From assembly GCA_010645155.1 (NCBI GenBank), contig CM021312.1, positions 2,285,392 to 2,349,391 of the forward strand: a stretch of DNA of 64,000 nt, written 5' to 3'. The notes below the pieces were generated by a model. The model was not told the DNA's origin. It was given only the letters and a program-made list of their open reading frames with translations, and did no database searches. This DNA comes from Tigriopus japonicus (Eukaryota; Arthropoda; Copepoda; Harpacticoida; Harpacticidae). Numbering within the stretch: the stretch's first letter is position 1; each line of letters opens with the position of its first letter. Shown in pieces: positions 44,601-56,600 of the stretch. A program made the translations under genes and the position numbers.

Positions 44601-47600
44601 ATCCATAAGTGACTCTCATTTAACGTGACTTACGTAACATAGTTGAATTTGTTGATCAAAACCAGCACAAGGGTGACCAAAAGAACGATTCTTGCAGCAA
44701 TTATGTCTGCAGGAATAAGGAATGACACCCAAGAGACCACGACAAAAATCCCAGTGGGAAGAAAACAGCTCAGAATATATGGAGATACATAGCGTCGAAG
44801 GCGAATCTCGAGAGCAAACATGGAATAGTTGCCTGGAAAGAGAAAAAAATAATGAATATTGAATGACCATGCAATGGCCCCTACAGACTCTCCTTTCCAA
44901 AAAACGCGGCCTACTCGGATACATATTATGGTACTAGGGCTCCCAATGGAGCTGTAATATTGCTACTTCTAAGATAAACTTTTTAATCAATCTGGACAAA
45001 AACGTTACTTCTTGTCATGAATACGTCAAATTTGGATAGTTCATCTTGACGGGAGACTTCACACGTGTCAGAAACTGACAATTTTGTACGAAATTTGTGC
45101 TTTTACCGCGTTAAAGCATTCTGTTGAAAAGTCTTTATACTCTCCACAAATTGATATTAAAGTATGAATTAGAAAAAGAGTTATTAAAGTGAAAATTTAA
45201 ATCTTCAATAGTGTGCTTGGGGTTAATAATCTATCACAATTCTTTACATCCTTTTCCAAAAATGTAAAATATATCTGATTTTATTTTTAAAATAATTTTT
45301 CCATACCCTTAGAAATGAGCATCTCATTATATTCTTAGAAAAAGTTTGAAACTTCACAATTATAACATCTTCTCTCTGTTGAAAGCAAGTTTTGTAATTT
45401 GGCATTTTGGAACATAATTGAACTAAAATGTCCCCTCAAAATTCAAGTTTTATTCCTATTCTAATTTAGCCAGTAATACATAACGGTAATAAGCAAAAAT
45501 AAAATGTGTTTTATGTCACGGGGAAATCCGTCTGTACAGTAGTAAAATTGGAGCTGTGTTTAGATAAAGCTTACTGTTATGTCCTCTGTAAACATCCGAG
45601 TCTTTCATCCGACTGATGGCCACTTTAAATGGGAGGGCCCTCTGGTTATCTTGGTTGTACGTGAAGCCTCCATTTAGGATCATCTCGTTGGTATCATGAG
45701 AAACTGAAAGAGTACCAATAATAATCACTAGATGGTAGGCACCACATTCTACGTAAGGGCTGTGTACATTGGTTCTTATGTCCATTGGGTCTATTTACAT
45801 ACAGACTAGGCAATCTAGATTCTCGGACTGATTTTGTACCTCATATGCGCTAGCACAAGTCGAAAATCAGACAATTTATGGCCTCGTCCAGCCAAAAGTT
45901 GGCAATACAAGATCATTTTTCAACTGAAATGTTTTCTGTCTGGCATGAATTGAGTTAGAAAGCTGGACAAAGATCGACTTGCTGGTCTCTAATATTTTTT
46001 GCGCATGAGAGTGAAATGATATTTTGGACAAATTTTGGAATTTCAGCTTTAGAGCTGCTAAAAAAGATATATTTTAAAATGTGCCTCCTGGTACGAGGAT
46101 TATGGGCATGATCATGGTTTGTTTATTATTAATTTTTTTTTTTTTGGGGGGGGGCGGATTTTTCAATACCGCTTCAAGGAATGGGATTCCCTGTAAAGAG
46201 AGTTAATCATTATTATAGTTTCAATAATTAATGTTTTTATGAAATTTGATCTACCAATCTACCAAACGAAAAATATTATAATTTGAAATTTGCAAAATTA
46301 AAAATACAGTACATGATATGTTAAGTATCTTCAAAATATCTCAATGGAATTGAGTTCATTGATATAAATAGTCATTAATTAATAGAAATGAAGTAAAGAA
46401 TGGCGTATTTTTAAGTTGTCACTCAATAAGGTGAGTGAATACTTTAATTAATTGGGAAAAACTAAATGTTGGCTAAGAAAACATTTAATTATTTACAAAT
46501 TGTTAACGCTTCTTTGCCTCTGACTCAGAATTTTCACTCACTGAAAATAAACGAAATGGAGTAACAAAGTCTCCGCAAAATTCATTTACAATATGAGACA
46601 AAGTAAGGGAAGTGATGCAAAAAACACGAATATTTATGTTGCAGAGAAAAGCTAAAATATATCATTTTTCTTCTAAACTTTACTTTTGAAAAATTAAGGT
46701 CCCAATTTCTTCCCCTCTGTTTAAGAGACAAATCAATAATCAAAACGAAATTCTTGTATCAATAAAAATAAAAAACCACTTGAAACCATATACAAAACAA
46801 AATATGTTTTCACAAAACATACTTGAAATCTGACTACCCTATCTACTTTTTGACCACTCATCACTCATTCATATTATGAATAGGAATTTAGCACTTTGAA
46901 ATTGCCTTCGTTAATTACGGGGGACGTCGACAGTTTCAGAAAGTAACTACATTTTGAGACGTTTGAACTATCAATTTTGACTGACCCACAAATTTGCGCC
47001 ACTCTAATAATCAGTATTTAGACATATACAGTATAAACAGGGTCGGCGGTCCAAGTGTGGATTTTGCCGTTTTTAGCACATAACCAGCGTCTGTTTCAGA
47101 TCCAATTGAGGCTCAAAGACTTATTAAGTTTGTAAATCTTTAAAAGTGAGAATGCTGGGATACCAAAGAGTCCATTCCAACCTAAAATTCTGCCTTCCTC
47201 TCCTTGAGGGACAAATGCAAGGCTCTGTGCCAACTGTCCCAATTAATTCATCCATGTACAAGATCTCAGCCATGCCCAAGGGCTTCAATAAGAATTTGTA
47301 CAACATAACTTCTATTCCTTAATACATGGGGATTCTTAGACTGTAAATTTGAAAAATCTATCAAAAACTACAAAACTTATTAAGGCCCTAAGGGTTCTAC
47401 ACCTGGGCCGCCCACCCTGTAGACATATACAGTTTAAAGACATTTAGTACAGTATTTGGCAAATCTGATCCCAATCATCAAATACTTGAAACTCGTTTGT
47501 GGTTTAAGCTGAACAAAAATGCTTTGGCAGCCATTCAGAACAAATAAGTTGTGTTCTTATGCAAATGAAACCTACTTTAAGTTCGATTGACCATGTACTT

Positions 47601-50600
47601 CAATTTCCAGCTCAATTGAATGTCCCAATAAAAAGTTATCCCGTCTCAAACTTTTTCACTGAAGCGAGCATCGAATGAATAAGCTTGCCCTTGTGTAATA
47701 AAACAATTTCCAGAAGAGGGCGAGCTCATCCATCCTATGAACGATAATGTAGTGCACTTTGAGAGAACATAACTTTTGATTCTTATGTTCGATTGAGTTG
47801 AAAATTGGAGCATGCAATCCACCTAACAAAAACAAGGTCTAGGATGCAAAAGAACGCAATTGATTTATTCCACCTAAAGATCTCAATTCTCACACAAAGG
47901 ACTCCGGAGATCAAGACGACAGTACCTTAAAATGTCCCCTCCAGATGTCACAGGGAGTCATTTTTGCTTAGCATATATAAGCCCTCAGCGCCCTCTATAA
48001 GCACTGCATTGTAAAATAACTCAAGCTAATCTCTTGCAGAGGGCACTTTTGAGCGCCGTAAAAATTGAGAGATCTTTGTTTAATGTATCTTTGATTCTCA
48101 CTTTTAGTCTCCTTGGCAATATAAATTTAGTGTTTTTTTGTACTTACAACTCGTGAGCTTCAAATGACAGACGTGACTGTCAAATGGATAGAGGGCGAAT
48201 TCCATTCCTTTACAGACAACCGTCAAGTCGCTCCTGAAATAGAAAGCGTCATTTGGAAAGATTTTCATTGGCTTTTGGAAGCTTTCATTGGCTCAAACAG
48301 AAACAAAGTCCTTTCAGTTGATGTACTTAAATTCCTAGAGGCGTGATAAAAGACAGGGGATTCGCCTCGAGAATGGGAACGAAATAATAAGACTGAAGGA
48401 TGCACTTTTGCACTTCAACATAGGGAATGAGCCCTCCAAGTTTTGAGGCTTAAACTTTGAGCCAAAAAGTGCAGTGTTTGGATTCTTAAAATTGTTATCT
48501 AAATATGCTTTGGGATTGATTTCAGATATTTGTCAAAGAAAAAGGAAGAGCCAAGATACCTAGGAATGGAAGCTTAGTAAAAGAAAGTTTTTGTATAATT
48601 GTCATCGTTTTGGCTTTTGGAACTGTCACTTTTTAACTAAAGTTTGCGAAACCATTGCAAGAAATACATCACGTTTGGTCGGAATTTTGTTTTTTTTTGA
48701 CTAAACCATGTTAACCATGTTAAACGTGTGGCAGATATCGCTAAGTTCCCAAAACTTTTTTTTCTGTTTTTATTACACTTTGACATTTAGCTAAAGATAG
48801 TAAACATCATCTTGAATGTAAAAAATAAAATTTAGTGTCCACATTAATAAAATTTGTAAGTGTGGCCCTTAGCCCTTGTAAAAGAGCTCAAAAAAGGTGA
48901 AATTTCTTTCTTAATTTTCTATGCTTAGGCTTTTCTGTTCTTTCATAACTTTCTTGGTGTTTAAAGAGCAACTTTGGCAAAAAAGCAACGCAAAAATGCT
49001 ACAAATTACCGAAATTTGCAATGTCAAAATCTGCAATTTTTGTTGCAAGTTGCATTTTGTAACTTTGTTCGCCCCCACCCATAATTCAAAGAGGTTTTTT
49101 TTAATTGAAAAAAGATTTTTTTTTTTGGGGGGGGCGGATTTTTTTAATACCGCTACAAGGAATGGGATTCCCTGTAAAGAGAGTTAATGATTAATATAGA
49201 ATATAAAATTACCGTTCATATGAAATTTGATCTACCAATGAGTTACTGTTGGCAGATCTGTACAACCCTTGAATAGTTGGTTGGTCAGGAATAGTATTCA
49301 AAAATTTGTCCAATCTTGCCTTAAATGTTGTTAGAGTATCAGCTCCTACATATTCCCGACCAAGATTAATGGGCAACAAATTGAACAATGAAGGAGCCCG
49401 ATTAAGAAGAGAGGAGCACTTCATTGTTCGAACTAGTTTAGATTCCCTTGGATTTGGAGGTGCTCTCAAAACGCACGTAAAACCTCTACGATCGCTACAA
49501 CTGATCTCAAATCCTGGGTTAGGACAGAGCCCATGAACGCTCTTAAAGACATACAGTATCAGATACCTTTCAGACCTTCTCTGAGTACTGTACAGCCTAA
49601 TTTACACCTACAAACTTCGGGAGTGTTTTTGAATCTCACAATTTGTTATTAAACACATTTCATTTGGCATGAAAATAATTAGGTGGAAAATGTAGGGCGA
49701 CACTGAATATCTTTAATATTCTCGATTGCCTAACCAAGGCTAAAACTAAAGAAAAGGGTAGAGGTTTCTCATTTTCAACCCATATTTAAGATCAATGCAA
49801 AACAAACGATAAATATATTACTGAAATTCCTCTTACATTAAATTGAGAAAGAGAACATACGAGTTTAACATATCAAGTTAGCCTTTTTATATTGGTGCAT
49901 TTTTTAAATTTAATTGTAATTTATTTCATTTTAACTCATAGCAATTACAATTGCAATGAGTTAAAAATAAATTACATTTTGTCCCACGTAAAAATGGTTT
50001 TTCAATTACAGGTTACAATTACATTTTGTCCCATGTAATTATGATTTTTCAATTACAGATTACAATCACAATTTCACCCACATATCAAGTTTTTAGACTT
50101 TTTTTGATTAGTTATCACTGATTGAACTCCATTATTGTTAAACTTCCAATATTCTTTAGTGCATAAATTGGTGAACAAAAAGTAAAATAGTTTTTGCGTT
50201 TCTCTTGCATTTTCCTTTTTCAAAGAAATGAGAACAGATTGGTTTTGAGAATAATGTATTTGAAAGTAATTCTATATTCTTTTTTCAAAGTAATTTTAAC
50301 CGTATTTATTTACATTTGCAAAAAGTAATTGTATTCAATTACATTTGCAAAAAAAAATAATTGTAATCGTATGTTATTGCATTTGAAACCTATGTAATTG
50401 TATAATTCCTCTAGAATTCACTTCAAAAGTAATTAACATTGATCTGATGTCAGATAATGGTTTTGAAGGATGTTTTGAATTTAAGGGTTGAATCCCGAAC
50501 CCTGAAATGCTGCTCATTAGTTGTTCCACATGAGTAATGAACGGATACAAAAGGGGTTTTTCTTGCAAGTAATTTTGCCCGTGGTTGTCGCAAACCCATA

Positions 50601-53600
50601 TTAATTGCCGTGTTTGAAAAACAGCAACTGGGCGATTTTGCACCTTAGGGCCATTAATTTCAGTTGTTTTTGGTATACTCTAAACAAATCTTAAATGAGT
50701 TAACATGAGGCCATCTGTTTCATATTCGGGCATGTATGCTTCATGCACCCTTCATCACTTGAATTTCACCTTTTTAATCTTTTCCACGCTCTTAAGTTTT
50801 TAAATTGACTTTAAATTAATGTTAAATTCTAAAAATTAGATGGTTTAACCAAAGATTTAGTTATACCATACCTTAAAAGGCTTATAATTACCCTTGAATT
50901 CAATATTGGAAAAATGCTTATTGTGTCCCTTGGCGTAGAGAAAACATACGAGCTTTTTTGCCAATCGGAACTTCTTGATTAAAGCAGGGATTCCTGATTA
51001 AAGTAAACGAGTGCATTAAATCAATTTGATTCATGTGAAAGCACTTAATCATAAGAACACTTATTTTTCTTTTTTTCTTGCCGCTAAATTGAAGAAATGT
51101 AGAGTTCTCCAAGGCTCTAAATTGAGACACGAAAAACTACGTGGCGATGTATTGTGGAGAATCTAAATTGGTACACGCTAAATCCTCGTGACACCTTTCG
51201 TCTGCAAAATGTTGGCTTAAAAAAGCCATTTGTTCAGCTAGCTTTCTCATCTTTTGTTGAGCATTGAACAAGAAAGAGATGTTTTCTCAAAAAGATGGTG
51301 TCAAGTCTTTCTCCAGATGAAGATTTAGGCGTGTTCAAACTTGCTTACTTTTTTTTCCAAAAGCCCACCAATCATTTATGTCAGGTGTTTCTGCAAAAGT
51401 TGTTTTCTTGCCGTTCAACTCTCATGTTTGAATTTCAAAACCTCCCAATTTGAATCAAAACAAAGATCTTCAGAGCTTGTGTTTCAAGGAATGAAAGTCA
51501 AAAGACGTTCATTTTCTAGCTTTCCAATGAAACAGAATTTTCGACTTGGGTTGACTCTTGGAAAGGACTTCCAGAGAAAAAACTTTTTTGCTGTCAAGTC
51601 ACGTTTCGACAGACAGTGTTTCTTTTGACAATTTGCAGGGTAGGGTGAATAAAACAGTACATATTCATTTTATCAAAAAGCCTGTAATGGTGTCAAACAA
51701 TTTCCCTAATATTGTTAATTATGAAGAATAATCTTAAAACCTAACACCTTGCATAAAAAGAGACAGATTTCTTGTTGCACAAAAAGGGATACAAACCATA
51801 CATGTTGCACCCTTCAACAAAGTATATTTTTATCGGAACATTTTATTTAAGGTGTGAGATGAGATTTTCCTGTTCCAGGGTAAGTACCAACCTCTGAACA
51901 ACAAAAAAATCGTCCAGCCACTGCCATTAGCATTCTCAATTTTTTGTTGTTGTGTAAATGACGATCTATTTGAAGTCTATCTTTGAAATTACAACATCGT
52001 TCTGGTAAAGAGTTTCTATCTATTAAGGGACTTTTCAAAACCTTAATTGTACCACAGATTTTGTAATTTTCTTGTGGACTCTCTCTTTGCGACATATTTA
52101 GTACATTTTCAAACTCTGAAGAATGTATTTGAATAAAACTGACAGTAATTGCAATTAAAATTACACCAAAGGTCTGATCACAACCAAGTCCAAGTCAAGG
52201 TACCAAAACATAAGATAGGGATTAATTCCAAGGACATAGATTGTTTACATGGGCAATAAAATAGGATAAAGCTTGGATTTGCCGAAACAGGCAAAACAAC
52301 TTCGGAAAGTCACCAGCTCTTTTTTACCGTTAGTGATATGTAGGGACAGACAAAAAGTGCAAATCAAAAAGTTGCACAAAAATCAGCCCAAAATCGTAAA
52401 ATGAAAAGCAGAAAAAGGTCAAAAGCCCAAATAAAACTTAAAAAATGGGCAAAAAACTGAAATTTTTGAAACAAAAAGCTTCAGATACTTCCTTGTCATC
52501 TGTTTGTTATTTTTCAATCTTTAAGAGGAAAATTTAGATTTTGAAGTAGTAGCAATCAATACTATGCTGGCCTACTCTGGGAGCCGTAAAATCAAATTTA
52601 GTTTTCAAATTTGAAAAAAATCTTCCAAAAGTAAACAATTTCAAAGAAGAAATAGCAAACTCTCAACAATTTGTTCATTTTAGGCTGAATTCGTAAAAAA
52701 ATCGTGCAAATAAAGGCGAAAAGTGCAAAGAGGCTAATAAATAGGTTTGTGTTACCAAAAATCTTATTACATTTTTTGTCCGTCCCTAGTGATAAGATTT
52801 AGACCTTGCACTTGAACAACATTTTGGTATATATTATTATTATTATTATTATTATTATTTTTTTTTTTGGGGGGGGGGCGGATATTTCAATACCGCTACA
52901 AGGAATGGGATTCCTTGTAAAGAGAGTTAATCATTATTATAGTTTCAATAATTAATGTTTATATGAAATTTGATCTACCAATGAGTTACTGTTGGCAGAT
53001 CTATACAACCCTTGTATAGTGGGTTGGTCAGGAATAGTATTTAAGAATTTGTCCAATCCTGCCTTAAATGCTGTTAGAGGATCAGCTCCTACATATTCCC
53101 GACGAAGGCAAATAGGCAACAAATTGAACAATGAAGGAGCCCGATAAAGAAGAGAGGAGGACTTCATTGTTCGAATTAGCCTTGATTCCTTAGGATTTGG
53201 AGGTGCTCTCAGAGCGCACGTAAAACCTCTACGATCGCTACAACTGATCTCAAATCCTGGGTTAGGACAGAGCCCATGAATGCTCTTGAAAAGGATTTCT
53301 CCCGACAGCTTCAATCCGATCCCCAACAGGATTCGAACCTACGCCGTCTGGGGAAGCACTTACACTCGGCACTTTTAAGAACGCGCTAGTACGCGTGGCC
53401 ACTCTGGCTTCCTTAAAAGGATTTCTCCCGACAGCTTCAATCCGACCCCCAACAAGATTCGAACCTACGCCGTCTGGGGAAGCACTTACACTCGGCACTT
53501 TTAAGAACGCGCTAGTACGCGTGGCCACTATGGCTTCCTTACATTAATAAGATAGAACAAAGTTTTCTGACTGTACTTATCCGTGAAGGGGACAAACAGG

Positions 53601-56600
53601 TTTTATTTGGTTTGTTTTGTTCTAGTGTGAAATGGCGATGAATAGGGCAATTTTAATACAGACCAGCCATCTCCTGCTTGTCTTCATTTCTTTTGAAATT
53701 TGTATTTAGAGTTTTTGTCTTAAATATAATTGATAAAGCAGATCAAGTGTCCCCAAATTGAAGCCCGACCCTGTAAAATGCAAATATACTACCGCTCACC
53801 GAATCTTAAAGTAGACACTGTGCTCCTTTTTGATTTGTAATGCAGCGACCTCTTTGATGACCTCAGGCTTTTTGAACTCCACCAGATCGTGAATGATTAT
53901 GTCCGGAGTCCAAAAATGTCTGATGAGAGAGGCTGCCACAGGCTTTTCCTCAACCGTATTCCAATCAATGGAAGTGTTTAAAACCATCCTTGGCTCTGGC
54001 CAGAGTAACTTATACGAGAGACGGATACTGATTTGCTATACGAGGAGACCGGGAAAGGAATACTTAAGGTTAATGGAAAATTCGGACTCTTTCCGTGGAG
54101 GCGTGAAAGCTCACCGAGTGTTGGTCGTCGATGGCACTTATCTCGCTCAGTGGAAGATTAACGTAGACTCCAATAGGCATGATGGCTGGAATGGAACAGA
54201 GGATGAAAGCATGAGCGAAAGAGTCAGAGGGAGAGAGAGACCCATCAATCTGGGAATCCATTTCCCTCTGACATTTTGTTCAATTATTTCAAAAGAATGG
54301 GGCCAGTGCCATAGAGAACGATAGAGTGCTCTATAGCACTGTTTTGATTTTTCATATTAGGTAGTTTTTTGAGGGGGAAGGGGTCAGTTATCCTAGATAA
54401 CAGCTGACCCAAACTCACATAAATAGAACTGCTCATATGCGCTGACTTAAAAAAACATTTGGACATTAAAGAATGCTTGTTTGGTGATACTTTTGATATT
54501 TTAGAGCTCAGTGTTGCTTGGTATAAACACATTTAGTGAACAATGAGATTGACCTTTTTGTTGTTTTGTAGTTTGTTGTGTAAACACTGCAACAATATGT
54601 CGTGGTAACAACAAACAAACAAATTCCCCTAACGTTAATAGGGGGTAAAGAGAGCTCAGTCAATCTATCGTTTTCTATGGATATGCCCAAAGAGAGCTTG
54701 CAAAGTTGAGGCCTCTCGTCGGAGACTTCGGGGTTCAAATGGACCAAGCAATTTATATTCTTTCCTCGATTTTTTTAAAGTTTTTATGGGATGTGGATAA
54801 ACATCTACGGCTTAACGTTCTTTTTAATTATCAAAAAGTAAAAGAGTATGTGTGGAGAATAGAGAAAAGATGACGACGAAATAAGATTGTCGCCAATCGC
54901 ATCAAAAACAGGAACTGTTTATGCCAATATTTTATTTTATTTCTCATCTTCTTTTTGCTTTGTCTTCAATGATCCACGTTTTTGGCATTAACGACGTCAT
55001 ATGAATGCATGAGTTTAAGAAAAGTATTCAATACGTTCTGCTTGAGTAGGCAAACGGAAATTACGTCCCCTTCAAGATAAATCCTCATTTTCTGGCTCGG
55101 AAATCCCATCCCTTTTCCGTTAAATCTCTTTAATCTACCGATTTGTCTTTTTGTCCTGGCAGACATAAGAAAGACTCAGAGGGTCGTTCAAGCAGAACCT
55201 GCCTGATTGATGTTAGAACCGTCATGGAAAAAATCCTTTGACATTAACTATAAACCTGACTCACTTGAGGGCGGTACGTCTTTTCTGTAGCCTTTGGGCA
55301 GACAAAAGGCCTCAGAAATGACATCGGGATCGGCCAAACAGTCCTCATAAGACACGGAATCACTGCCGACGAGAACGACCCTAAAAGAAAGGTGCACATT
55401 TGGGTTTAAGTAGGCTTTCTAAGACCCAAAATGAGAAAAGGTCCCCTACTTCAAAACATCTGATGTTTGAAGTGGTCACTCTTCGAAAGGATAGAGAACG
55501 TGACTTTTAAAACTGGAATCGACATGTAGAGGTTGACAGAAAGTAGCAGATTTCTGGAAATATTACGTCAGTTCTGGGGCAAATATGTTTTTGAAGTTAA
55601 TTGTGACTATGAAAAAATGGCACGTATTCGAGACTTGTGAAAATACAACTTTTGAAAATCCATATTGGAGGAAATTGACGAGGTGGCAATCGAAAATAAC
55701 GAAAGAAAATAAGTTTTTATGTTGGTCTAAAAAACACAAATCCTTTTCTATGTCTCATATATGAATATGACTTATGACAAATATTTCTATGTCATGTCAT
55801 ATCCGCGTCATTTCAATCTTGTGAAGACTTGAAAATCAATAACTTTAATTCTTCCAGAAGAACATTAGAACCGTAATGCAAGAATTGAATGAACCAAAAA
55901 TGGAATAATAGACTCCTAAATTGGACTTTCTCTTCTAGCCGTCAATTTTTGAAAATGTTTGCATCAGAAATCTTCAAAAAACATTCCCAACCCACGGATG
56001 TTAAACGTATGTGTCCAAAACCTAGCTACAAATTTTACAGACAATGTTTCATTTTGTTTTGGTGTAGTCGTAGATCTCAGATATTTTTCAATGGATGAGT
56101 GTCATCAAACGAATTCAGCTGGGGCCAAAATGGCTAGGGATGTGCCAGAGCCGAGACTCTTCCTCCATAAAACTTACTCAAAATTCGTGAGCCCAATTCG
56201 TTTTCTTCATTTTGACAATCAATGAGACATGTAGGGGGAGGTTCAAGTGATCTCTTCAAAAATCTTATCGCGGGCGGATAAAAGAAGAGAAAAGGCTTGT
56301 TTGTCAATGTAAGATTTTGGTCAGTGCAAGGGTTTTCGCGGTTTACAGACCGCCCTTATGACTTAGATGCTACAAAAAATGTCGAATTGCAAGTTTGGAC
56401 ATTTTGACTCTCGATTTTGTAAGAATTTGCAAAATTATTCTTTTGATTAAAAAACGGCAAGCACTTAAAAAAGACCTTTGATATTGAAGAGAAACACGTA
56501 CAAAACACGGCATTTTGTTTGGTACCTTGTTGGTTTTGGAGCTTTACAATACAAATCAGTGCTTATAACATCACTTACACTTGTACTTAAACAAAAAAGT

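Noticed and set aside
47124..47306. 60-codon minus-strand frame (MAEILYMDELIG...)
   Set aside because: Too short, no recognisable motif, and lies within channel intron 5.
53289..53540. Two tRNA genes
   Set aside because: Box B is good, but no complete acceptor stem is apparent and the units are tandem and joined to a LINE tail.
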